NCBI GenBank assembly: GCA_003447595.1
Contig: DLYT01000029.1
Location: forward strand, 5,120 to 10,813
Direction: 5' to 3'
Length of the DNA: 5,694 nt
Source of the DNA: Porphyromonadaceae bacterium
GTDB taxonomy: Bacteria; Bacteroidota; Bacteroidia; Bacteroidales; CAMTPD01
The notes beneath the pieces were generated by a model. The model did no database searches, was not told where the DNA came from, and worked only from the letters and a program-made list of their open reading frames with translations. Positions within the stretch are counted from its first letter, which is position 1, and every line of letters begins with the position of its first letter. Shown here in pieces: positions 1 through 5,694 of the stretch. Both the position numbers and the translations under genes were made by a program.

Positions 1-2735
1 TAATGATCTTTCAATGTTCCGGTAGGATTGTCGAATTTCGTAATCCATGCACGGCTATCTGATAAGATAAAGTTCACACCATAATTGAATGGTTTGCCCG
101 ATACTTGGAATGCATCTCTCCATCCCAATGTTACTTCCCAACCACGTGTTTTCAAGTCGGCCGCGTTTTCTTTTGGTTCACTTGTTCCGATTACCGATGG
201 AAGCGTACGTCCTTTGGTCAACATATCACGGGTATCACGACGATAAACGTCTCCACTTGCGGTAAGTCTGTTATCTAAGAAGTTGATATCAACACCAAAG
301 TTGGCAACGGATACCTTTTCCCATGTAAGGTTACCGGCTACAAGCCCCGGAGCTCCTACATAAACCGGTTGTTTACCGTCTAGAATCTGACTGATTCTTC
401 CTGATCCCATGGTTGCGATGTATGCATAAGCACCTACGTCTTGGTTACCCAAGTTACCATACGAACCACGCAATTTGAAGTGATTCACCACATCGGTAAG
501 TGGTTCGAAGAAGTCTTCTTTCGAAACTACCCAAGCCAACGAGCCCGATGGATTAAAGGCAAAGCGGTCGTGCTTAGGGAAACGGGAAGTTCCGTCGTAA
601 CGACCATTGAACTCAGCGATGTATTTGTCGTCGTAGATATAGTTGAGACGGAAGAACATACCGCGTAGTGCCCACGATTCTTTCGATTCGCCTACATTCA
701 TATCTCCACTACCCAACCCGATAGATGGAAGAGAGTTTGAGATTAAGTCTTTGCGGGATGCTTTGAAACTTTTATATCTGTATTCTTCTTGATTGAAACC
801 AATCATCGCGTTGATGAAGTGCTTCTCTGCAAAGTTTTTGCGGAAATCTGCAAATACATCGTACAATAAATGATCTGAAATAAAGGTTTCACGACTGGCA
901 CTACTTACTTCGTCGTGATAACGAGCTGCCACTTCCGGTCCTTGATAATAAGCTACCGGTAAAGAATAACCATCGTACTGTGCATCTTTACGGTTTAGAG
1001 CGAAGTTCCCTTTTACCATCAACACGTCTTTGATGATATCAAATTGTGTTGTAAACTGTGTAGAGAAGTTGTTTTTCAACGACTTGTAGCGACCTCCTTC
1101 ATTGATACGACCTAAAACTGCGCCCCCTGCTTTGGTCCATGTTCCATCGGGGTTACGTGGCACGTCTAGCGAATTGGTACGATTTACTTCCCAGTAGAAA
1201 CTATCTCCTAAGTAATTAGGCTGATCATAGTCTGAGCTTACATAGCTGGTATTGTTCGACAACGTCCACCAATCGGTGATCTTAAAGTCTAACTTACTTC
1301 TTAGGTTATAACGGTTGTATTTATCATTTCCGTATTCTAACATACCGTCTTGAAACATATAACCTGCAGAGAAGTAATAGGCAAGTTTCTTGGTTGTTCC
1401 CGACAAGTCGATGGTGTGATTGGTTGAGAAACCTGCTTTCTTATAAGCTTCGTCTACCCAATCGGTATTTCCGAAGTAGCTATACTGTCCGTCGGGATTC
1501 AAAAAGTATGGAGACACACTCGGATCTTCGGAACGTTTCTTTGCATAAGCGATTTGCTCTTCATCGTACAAGTTGTACCAAGGATACGACATTGTGTTTT
1601 TCATCTGTACAATGGTGTACGGATCGGTTACAACCTCAGGCATCTTAGTTAAGGTACGAAACGCAAAGTTGTTGTTATAGTTGATTGAAAGTTTCTCAGA
1701 ACGGCCTTTCTTTGTCGTAACCAAGATTACCCCGAATGCCGCACGTGAACCGTAAATGGCTGATGAAGCAGCATCTTTCAATACCGAAATGCTTTCGATA
1801 TCTGCAGAGTTCATTCGGTTTAATTGCTCCGAATCTGAAACGATCCCATCAATTACAACCAAAGGTGAACCACCATTCAAAGATGTGGTACCACGAATAT
1901 TCATTTTAGGATCTGAGTTTGCCTGACCACTTTGTGGGGTTACATTCAAGTTGGCAACGGTTCCTTGAAGGGCTTGCCCTACAGTTGTTACCGGACGATT
2001 GTCTAGTGCTTTGGCAGATACCATCCCTACGGCTCCCGAAAGGTTGGCTTTCTTTTGTACACCGTAACCTACTACGACAACTTCTTCGAGGTTTTGCGTG
2101 TCTTCTTTCATTACCACACGCAGGTTGTTTTTAGAACCTACCGAAACTGTTACCGGTAAGTATCCGATATAGGTAACCTGAAGTGATGCGTTTGCAGGGG
2201 CTTCAAGTGTAAAGTTACCGTCGATATCTGTCGTAACCCCAATGGTTGTTCCTTTTACAATCACGTTGGCTCCGATTACCGCTTCGCCTAATTCATCGAC
2301 AACAACACCGGTTACTTTGCGCGTTGCCTGACTTTTTTCTGCTACTACAGAAGAGGTTGGCGCAGCGTCTTTCTTTAAAATAATATAATCGTTTTCGAAA
2401 TGGTAGGTTAGATCGGATGTTCTGGCTACCTGATCGAGACACTCCTTTACGGATTTGTTCTTCCCGCTTACTTTTATCTCCGAAGATGTGTTTACTTCGT
2501 CTTGGTTGTAAACAAACAGATATTCTGTCTGATTTTCAACTTGCTTGATAAAGTCGGCAAGCGTCATGTTGGTGCTGGCAATTGACACTTTTGCATTTTG
2601 CGAATTTGCATCCAATGCGTACAATTGCAACACAGCGGCAAAAGATAAGGCTACGCTGATTTTCATAATTCTTAAAAGTTTCTTAATCCCCTTACTTTTT
2701 GCGAGAAGGGGTACGGACAAACGCCTACTTTTCAT
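1..2735 (-). CDS. SusC/RagA-family TonB-dependent outer-membrane receptor with STN signalling domain (3' end outside window)
   Basis: Imports a bulky nutrient, usually a glycan or peptide, across the outer membrane with TonB energy, and also signals its presence. I read the frame through: 911 codons with no stop, so it runs past position 1. Order: basic N-terminus (1-23), signal-peptide-like hydrophobic stretch (about 24-43), STN domain (about 49-120), carboxypeptidase-regulatory-like beta domain (about 140-212), the conserved EEVVVVGYG motif (217-225), plug ending in the SusC signature DIESISVLKDAASSAIYGSR (312-331) followed by the VTTKKG motif, then an aromatic-rich beta barrel from about 345. 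Family members are often 1000-1150 residues, so perhaps 100-250 are missing. The STN domain marks a transducer, consistent with the sigma and FecR genes just upstream. Start chosen at 2735 because these receptors often carry a basic leader before the signal peptide; the in-frame ATG at 2666 (residue 24) is a real alternative. A SusD partner is expected downstream but is not visible. Substrate unknown. Confidence 0.96.
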   Translation of the reverse strand, partial: MKSRRLSVPLLAKSKGIKKLLRIMKISVALSFAAVLQLYALDANSQNAKVSIASTNMTLADFIKQVENQTEYLFVYNQDEVNTSSEIKVSGKNKSVKECLDQVARTSDLTYHFENDYIILKKDAAPTSSVVAEKSQATRKVTGVVVDELGEAVIGANVIVKGTTIGVTTDIDGNFTLEAPANASLQVTYIGYLPVTVSVGSKNNLRVVMKEDTQNLEEVVVVGYGVQKKANLSGAVGMVSAKALDNRPVTTVGQALQGTVANLNVTPQSGQANSDPKMNIRGTTSLNGGSPLVVIDGIVSDSEQLNRMNSADIESISVLKDAASSAIYGSRAAFGVILVTTKKGRSEKLSINYNNNFAFRTLTKMPEVVTDPYTIVQMKNTMSYPWYNLYDEEQIAYAKKRSEDPSVSPYFLNPDGQYSYFGNTDWVDEAYKKAGFSTNHTIDLSGTTKKLAYYFSAGYMFQDGMLEYGNDKYNRYNLRSKLDFKITDWWTLSNNTSYVSSDYDQPNYLGDSFYWEVNRTNSLDVPRNPDGTWTKAGGAVLGRINEGGRYKSLKNNFSTQFTTQFDIIKDVLMVKGNFALNRKDAQYDGYSLPVAYYQGPEVAARYHDEVSSASRETFISDHLLYDVFADFRKNFAEKHFINAMIGFNQEEYRYKSFKASRKDLISNSLPSIGLGSGDMNVGESKESWALRGMFFRLNYIYDDKYIAEFNGRYDGTSRFPKHDRFAFNPSGSLAWVVSKEDFFEPLTDVVNHFKLRGSYGNLGNQDVGAYAYIATMGSGRISQILDGKQPVYVGAPGLVAGNLTWEKVSVANFGVDINFLDNRLTASGDVYRRDTRDMLTKGRTLPSVIGTSEPKENAADLKTRGWEVTLGWRDAFQVSGKPFNYGVNFILSDSRAWITKFDNPTGTLKDH

Positions 2736-2750
2736 AACTTTGTTTTGTTT

Positions 2751-2785
2751 GTTAGTACTGAATTTGATAGGTTAGTATTGACTTT
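2751..2785 (-). repeat. Tandem imperfect direct repeat in the receptor leader, 20-bp period
   Basis: Two 15-bp copies, 2751-2765 and 2771-2785, match at 13 of 15 positions. On the coding (minus) strand they read AAAGTCAATACTAAC and then AAATTCAGTACTAAC. The start-to-start distance is exactly 20 bp, about two helical turns, so both copies face the same side of the DNA. The second copy ends 15 nt before the ATG at 2735, separated by an A-rich leader. This placement suits a duplicated regulator site or promoter element for the receptor gene. That role is inferred; I do not recognise the motif. Confidence 0.5.
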
Positions 2786-2791
2786 ATGTAT

Positions 2792-2815
2792 CGCCGGATG
2801 CTGCAACATCCGGCG
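2792..2815 (-). terminator. Strong stem-loop between the fecR-like gene and the receptor gene (possible terminator, attenuator or RNA-stability element)
   Basis: Perfect 9-bp GC-rich inverted repeat: CGCCGGATG (2792-2800) and CATCCGGCG (2807-2815) around a 6-base loop. It begins 13 bp after the FecR stop codon, where a terminator for the sigma-fecR transcript would sit. On the minus strand no T-run follows, the next bases being ATACATAAAG, so it is not a textbook intrinsic terminator in that direction. On the plus strand it is followed by the T-rich TTCTTTATC. It may instead be a partial terminator or an RNA-protecting hairpin that sets the receptor transcript apart from its regulators. Confidence 0.5.
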
Positions 2816-2828
2816 TTCTTTATCTATA

Positions 2829-3797
2829 CTAATAGATTGTTATTTCATTCTTTTCATCGTTTTTATTGTAACGGAACGATTTTGACTTCTGCAAAAGTCG
2901 CAATGCGTTCTCTACTCCATCGCGTTGCCTGAACTTACCGGTAAAACGACACGTCTTGTATGCTTTGTCTTTAAAGACAATGGTGATGTCGTAGTATAAT
3001 TCAAACTTGCGGGCGATTTCTTCAAATGTAGTATTGTCAAAGGCATAAATACCATCCTTCCAGAGTAGGAAGTCTTGATTGGATATGTGCTCAACTTGTA
3101 AGGTCGAGTCTTTTAACAAAGCCATTTCGTTGGGCTTGAGTAGCACCGGCTGCTTGAGTAGATCGGAGGTTATTTCTACCGATCCACTGATCAGGGCTGT
3201 GCTTACTGTCTTTCCGCTATAGGCTGAAAGATTAAATTCGGTTCCCAACACTGTTACCTCTTGCTTCTCGGTGGTTACCACAAACGGGGTGTGCGCTTGA
3301 TGCTTTACTTGGAAGAATGCTTCTCCCGTAAGATGTACACTACGCTTGTCGGTTGTAAACACCGATGGATAGATCAGTTTTGAATTTGCATTGAGCCATA
3401 CTTCGGAGCTATCGCTGAGTTTAACGAGTGCTCGTTGTCCGGCCGGAACTGTTACTTCATTCATTGCAACGATAGCCATTTCGTGCTGATTGCTTTGAGT
3501 TAAGAAAATGCCATAGGTTATTATAATAGAGGCTACAGCTGTTGCAACATAGCCCGATATTCGGCGCACATACAGGCCTATTCGTTTTATATTTCTTCGA
3601 TGTTCGAATCGGCTATATGCTTGCTCACTTTCCGTATCATCCTCTTCTTCGGAAAGAAGTGTGGATAATACAAATGCTTTTTCAAAAGCTTCGAACTCAC
3701 TTCTTGCTTCTGCGTCTTTCTCGAGTGCCTTGAATAAGGCCTCACGCTCTGCTGAAGTGAGCTCTCCTTTTACATATTTTGTATACTGTTCTATCAT
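2829..3797 (-). CDS. FecR-family anti-sigma factor (inner-membrane signal transducer)
   Basis: Holds the partner ECF sigma factor inactive at the inner membrane and releases it when the outer-membrane receptor is occupied. The 322 residues show an acidic, helical cytoplasmic N-terminus (1-78) that should bind the sigma factor, one transmembrane helix (about 82-100, through VATAVASIIITYGIFL), a periplasmic FecR domain (about 112-212) with the typical VPAGQRALVKLSDSSEVWLN start and GEAFFQV, and a C-terminal DUF4974-like region (about 250-322). The motif VLGTEFNL (183-190) includes the Gly-Thr pair (185-186) at which some Pseudomonas FecR relatives cleave themselves. Length is normal for Bacteroidetes members. 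It lies 179 bp after the sigma gene and 93 bp before the receptor gene, the usual order for this module. The wide upstream gap holds promoter-like boxes, so it may have its own transcript start. Family assignment is firm; pairing with this sigma factor and receptor is inferred from order. Confidence 0.96.
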   Translation of the reverse strand: MIEQYTKYVKGELTSAEREALFKALEKDAEARSEFEAFEKAFVLSTLLSEEEDDTESEQAYSRFEHRRNIKRIGLYVRRISGYVATAVASIIITYGIFLTQSNQHEMAIVAMNEVTVPAGQRALVKLSDSSEVWLNANSKLIYPSVFTTDKRSVHLTGEAFFQVKHQAHTPFVVTTEKQEVTVLGTEFNLSAYSGKTVSTALISGSVEITSDLLKQPVLLKPNEMALLKDSTLQVEHISNQDFLLWKDGIYAFDNTTFEEIARKFELYYDITIVFKDKAYKTCRFTGKFRQRDGVENALRLLQKSKSFRYNKNDEKNEITIY

Positions 3798-3857
3798 TTC
3801 TTCGGGTTATTCGTTATTAAAAACGACTATGCTGGTAGCATCCCCCAATGATTAAGT

Positions 3858-3877
3858 ATATTTTTTTGAAAAAATAT
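3858..3877. repeat. A/T-only near-palindrome in the fecR leader
   Basis: Arms ATATTTTTT (3858-3866) and AAAAAATAT (3869-3877) pair perfectly around a two-base centre. It lies about 60 bp upstream of the FecR start. With no G or C pairs it is a weak hairpin in RNA. It may simply be a flexible or bent A-tract segment. No function is claimed. Confidence 0.35.
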
Positions 3878-3898
3878 TTCGATGTGAGAATTTTTGTA

Positions 3899-3955
3899 TC
3901 CACATTTGGGTGCAAAACTACAAACTAGCTACTACGTTTTTATGACAAATGTGGA
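3899..3955. repeat. Perfect 10-bp inverted repeat bracketing a promoter-like segment upstream of the fecR-like gene
   Basis: The left arm TCCACATTTG (3899-3908) and right arm CAAATGTGGA (3946-3955) are exact reverse complements separated by 37 bp. The right arm ends 22 bp from the sigma stop codon. The enclosed DNA carries the promoter-like box TAGTTTTG on the minus strand (3913-3920). Possible readings are a paired operator, a long-loop RNA hairpin at the end of the sigma transcript, or chance. The spacing is shorter than that of the invertible promoters known in Bacteroides, so inversion is not assumed. Confidence 0.5.
3913..3949 (-). promoter_or_regulatory. Tentative promoter for the fecR-like gene
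   Basis: On the minus strand TAGTTTTG (3913-3920) matches the Bacteroidetes -7 consensus TAnnTTTG exactly. The nearest TTTG that could serve as the -33 box lies at 3946-3949, 25 bp upstream, longer than the usual spacing of about 19-21 bp. A shorter variant, TAGTTTG at 3921-3927, would give an 18-bp spacer with an imperfect box. If used, the transcript would start near 3908 and leave a leader of roughly 110 nt. Confidence 0.3.
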
Positions 3956-3976
3956 ACATAACAGTGAAGAGTGAGA

Positions 3977-4558
3977 TTAGCAAAACAAGAATAAAAGCAA
4001 TAATGGGTTTTCTTTTAATGCAACGGAAAGTTTCTTCATGGCAATCTGCATCTGATTTTCGACCGTCTTTTCTGAGATCTCCATTTCTTTGGCAATCTCT
4101 TTGTATTTCATTCCTTCTAACTTCCCTTTGATAAATATTTCACGGCAACGAGGTGGTAGTGTTTCCAATGCATGGGTTAACAATGTGCGTATGGCTTCGT
4201 CGTCAAGAACTTCAGAGTCCATTCCTTGCAACGATCCTACCTTGAAACGAACTTCATAATAATGATTCTCTTCGATATATAGCTTGTATTCTTCTACAAT
4301 GCTCTTGTGCTTGAGGTAATCGAGGCAGCGATTTTTCACCATGGTAAAAAGGTAAGAGGCCAGCAGTACTTTGTTTTCTGTTGCTTCTTTCTTTTCCCAA
4401 AGTAGCACAAATACATCTTGCACAATGTTTTCCGCATCGGCCTCGCATAGGGTATAGTAACGGGCAAACCGCATAAGCTTTGAATAATAAGACTTGTATA
4501 AAGTCTTAAATCCTGATTCTGTCTGGATATCGATAGCATTACCTTGCTGAGTTGCCAT
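3977..4558 (-). CDS. ECF-type RNA polymerase sigma factor (Bacteroidetes, sigma-70 family)
   Basis: Directs RNA polymerase to a small set of promoters, most likely that of the adjacent receptor operon, once released by the FecR protein. The 193 residues contain region 2 (about 16-85) with ENIVQDVFVLLWEKK (43-57) and SYLFTMVKNRCLDYLKHK (68-85), a short linker with no region 3, and region 4 (about 124-180) with LPPRCREIF followed by the helix-turn-helix KYKEIAKEMEISEKTVENQM (151-170). This layout is diagnostic of ECF factors and the length is normal. The protein ends in a hydrophobic tail, PLLLLFLFC (185-193). The start at 4558 places region 2 at the expected distance and follows a good promoter by about 30 nt; an ATG 17 bp upstream is out of frame. 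It is the first gene of the signalling module and is transcribed away from gnd. The target promoter is inferred from context only. Confidence 0.97.
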   Translation of the reverse strand: MATQQGNAIDIQTESGFKTLYKSYYSKLMRFARYYTLCEADAENIVQDVFVLLWEKKEATENKVLLASYLFTMVKNRCLDYLKHKSIVEEYKLYIEENHYYEVRFKVGSLQGMDSEVLDDEAIRTLLTHALETLPPRCREIFIKGKLEGMKYKEIAKEMEISEKTVENQMQIAMKKLSVALKENPLLLLFLFC

Positions 4559-4595
4559 TTAGTAAGTTGTTTCATTGCGTTTGGATGGGCGAATA

Positions 4596-4625
4596 TAAAC
4601 ATATTTAACAATAATATGTAACAAA
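4596..4625 (-). promoter_or_regulatory. Predicted Bacteroidetes-type promoter of the sigma gene
   Basis: On the minus strand a TTTG box (4622-4625) is followed after 18 bp by TATGTTTA (4596-4603), which matches TAnnTTTG except for the last base. The predicted start is near 4590, leaving a leader of about 30 nt before the ATG at 4558. The spacing is close to the housekeeping promoter norm. This suggests basal transcription by the primary sigma factor rather than strict self-activation. Confidence 0.5.
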
Positions 4626-4642
4626 ACGTCAATGTTTAACAA
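4601..4642. repeat. 11-bp direct repeat with 31-bp period over the sigma promoter
   Basis: ATATTTAACAA (4601-4611) and ATGTTTAACAA (4632-4642) differ at one base and lie 31 bp apart, close to three helical turns. The first copy overlaps the predicted -7 box and spacer of the sigma promoter; the second lies upstream of its -33 box. A 7-bp inverted repeat, ACATATT (4599-4605) and AATATGT (4613-4619), overlaps the first copy. Such placement would fit a repressor, but the DNA is A/T-rich and chance matches are likely. Confidence 0.3.
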
Positions 4643-4670
4643 CACGACTCTGATCAATATAGGATAAGAA

Positions 4671-4719
4671 TATGTTTGAATAGTATAAATTGAGGTAAAT
4701 CCAATAACTTCATCTTTTG
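4671..4719 (+). promoter_or_regulatory. Candidate promoter boxes for gnd (two alternatives)
   Basis: TATGTTTG at 4671-4678 matches the -7 consensus TAnnTTTG exactly but has no clear -33 box at the right distance. Closer to the gene, ATTG (4689-4692) is followed after 19 bp by ATCTTTTG (4712-4719), which has good spacing but a weaker first half. The first would give a leader of about 75 nt, the second about 35 nt. I cannot choose between them. Confidence 0.35.
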
Positions 4720-4759
4720 TATGACTGTTGTATTAGTAAACTATAAAAACAACAATAAG

Positions 4760-5694
4760 ATGCTCAAGTCTGACATAGGTCTAATTGGTCTTGCCGTAAT
4801 GGGCGAGAATCTTGCTTTAAACATGGAAAGCAAGGGGTATAAAGTTTCAGTGTACAATCGCACGGTAAAGGGCGTGGAAGAAGGAGTCGTAGAACGCTTT
4901 TTGCAAGGAAGAGCTGCACACAAAAATATAGATGGTTTTGTTAGTTTACTGGAGTTTGTCGAATCATTACAATCGCCTCGCAAAATCATGATGATGGTAC
5001 GAGCCGGTGCTCCGGTCGACGAATTGATCGACCAACTTGTGCCCATCTTATCGAAAGGAGATATCTTGATTGACGGCGGAAATTCAAACTTTGAAGATAC
5101 TGCGCGCCGAGTAGAATATGTGGAGTCGAAGGGTTTATACTTTATCGGAGCAGGCGTTTCGGGTGGAGAAGAAGGAGCTTTGAATGGCCCGGCCATTATG
5201 CCCGGCGGATCGAAAGCTGCATGGCCTGCGGTAAAAGACATCTTACAGAAGATTGCTGCTAAAGCAGAAGACGGAACACCTTGTTGTACTTGGATCGGCA
5301 ATGGTGGATCGGGACATTTTGTGAAGATGATTCACAATGGTATCGAGTATGGAGATATGCAGTTGATCGCTGAAACATACTTTGTAATGAAGCAATTGTT
5401 GAATGCGGGCAACGAATGGATGGCCGATCGCTTTGAGGATTGGAACAACGGCAAACTTAAAAGTTACCTGATCGAAATCACAACTCAAATATTACGTCAC
5501 AAAGAGGCAAACGGAGACTTCCTGATCGATAAGATCCTGGATACTGCCGGACAAAAAGGTACCGGTAAGTGGTCGGTGATCAATGCGCTTAATTTGGGTA
5601 CCCCGCTCAACTTGATTGCTACAGCTGTTTTCGAACGTAACCTATCAGCTATGAAAGGTTTGCGAAAAGAGGCTGCTGCTTTATATAAAAACGA
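4760..5694 (+). CDS. gnd: 6-phosphogluconate dehydrogenase, NADP-dependent, decarboxylating (3' end outside window)
   Basis: Oxidises and decarboxylates 6-phosphogluconate to ribulose 5-phosphate and CO2, making NADPH in the cytoplasmic oxidative pentose phosphate pathway. The 311 codons present cover the Rossmann domain with GLIGLAVMGENLALN (7-21), NRT (33-35, the pattern that favours NADP over NAD), IDGGNS (104-109), the substrate loop GVSGGEEGA (132-140), and the catalytic segment HFVKMIHNGIEYGDMQLIAE (186-205). In that segment Lys189, Asn193 and Glu196 correspond to the catalytic Lys, Asn and Glu of the family. The family signature ILDTAGQKGTGKW is at 259-271. Full-length enzymes have about 470-490 residues, so roughly a third is missing, including the C-terminal tail that reaches into the other subunit's active site. 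An in-frame ATG at 4721 would add 13 residues, but homologues begin just before the IGLIG strand, so 4760 is preferred. In many bacteria zwf or pgl lies close by; that cannot be seen here. Confidence 0.98.
   Translation, partial: MLKSDIGLIGLAVMGENLALNMESKGYKVSVYNRTVKGVEEGVVERFLQGRAAHKNIDGFVSLLEFVESLQSPRKIMMMVRAGAPVDELIDQLVPILSKGDILIDGGNSNFEDTARRVEYVESKGLYFIGAGVSGGEEGALNGPAIMPGGSKAAWPAVKDILQKIAAKAEDGTPCCTWIGNGGSGHFVKMIHNGIEYGDMQLIAETYFVMKQLLNAGNEWMADRFEDWNNGKLKSYLIEITTQILRHKEANGDFLIDKILDTAGQKGTGKWSVINALNLGTPLNLIATAVFERNLSAMKGLRKEAAALYKN

Noticed and set aside
441..668. Plus-strand open frame within the receptor gene.
   Set aside because: It lies wholly inside the receptor coding sequence, whose frame I read as continuous with clear family motifs on the minus strand. 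The plus-strand frames at 1394-1648 and 1919-2134 are rejected for the same reason.
2545..2775. Plus-strand open frame with hydrophobic stretches, resembling a small membrane protein.
   Set aside because: It is antisense to the receptor signal peptide and leader; the hydrophobicity is a by-product of A/T-rich and Lys/Leu-rich codons on the other strand.
3829..3841. Short palindrome ATGCT-GGT-AGCAT upstream of the fecR-like start.
   Set aside because: A 5-bp stem with a 3-base loop is common by chance and has no T-run or other supporting context.
3899..3955. Invertible (phase-variable) promoter as the firm call for the inverted repeat upstream of the fecR-like gene.
   Set aside because: The enclosed segment is only 37 bp, shorter than known invertible promoters, and no recombinase gene is in the window. 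It is kept only as one possibility to test.
4336..4632. Minus-strand 98-codon frame starting upstream of the sigma gene.
   Set aside because: It overlaps the sigma gene out of frame and lacks family features, while the sigma frame shows complete regions 2 and 4.
4721..4759. In-frame upstream ATG that would extend gnd by 13 residues.
   Set aside because: Homologues start right before the first Rossmann strand, and one candidate promoter would begin transcription at about this point.
4741..5301. Long minus-strand open frame (186 codons) opposite gnd.
   Set aside because: It is the antisense shadow of a strongly conserved enzyme gene; its translation is Ser/Pro/Thr-rich with no recognisable domain.

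Overview
The window looks like chromosomal DNA from a member of the Bacteroidota, probably order Bacteroidales. It carries a SusC/RagA-type outer-membrane receptor with an N-terminal STN signalling domain, a FecR-type anti-sigma factor with a C-terminal DUF4974-like domain, and an ECF sigma factor of the Bacteroidetes type. Sequences resembling the Bacteroidetes promoter (TTTG, then TAnnTTTG) lie upstream of the genes, and no purine-rich Shine-Dalgarno stands out at the starts. I cannot name the species.

Layout, right to left on the minus strand: an ECF sigma factor (4558-3977), a 179-bp gap, a FecR-like anti-sigma factor (3797-2829), a 93-bp gap with a strong stem-loop and a tandem repeat, then a SusC-type TonB-dependent receptor (2735-1). 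The receptor runs off the left edge; 911 codons are present and the last part of the barrel is missing. On the plus strand, divergent from the sigma gene across a 201-bp gap, is the first 311 codons of 6-phosphogluconate dehydrogenase (4760 to the right edge).

The three minus-strand genes form a recognisable cell-surface signalling relay. In the known scheme, ligand binding to the receptor lets its periplasmic STN domain contact the C-terminal part of FecR. FecR is then processed or changes conformation across the inner membrane and releases the sigma factor, which transcribes the receptor operon. Receptors of this class normally pair with a SusD-like surface lipoprotein encoded just downstream, which would lie beyond position 1. 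The substrate cannot be told from this window. The gnd gene is housekeeping (oxidative pentose phosphate pathway) and is probably an unrelated neighbour.

The coding regions are ordinary for their families. The points that merit a second look are in the gaps: a 15-bp imperfect direct repeat with a 20-bp period just before the receptor start, a perfect 9-bp stem between fecR and the receptor gene, a perfect 10-bp inverted repeat bracketing a promoter-like box upstream of fecR, and an 11-bp direct repeat with a 31-bp period at the sigma promoter. I see no RNA gene, CRISPR array, insertion sequence or clearly novel system.
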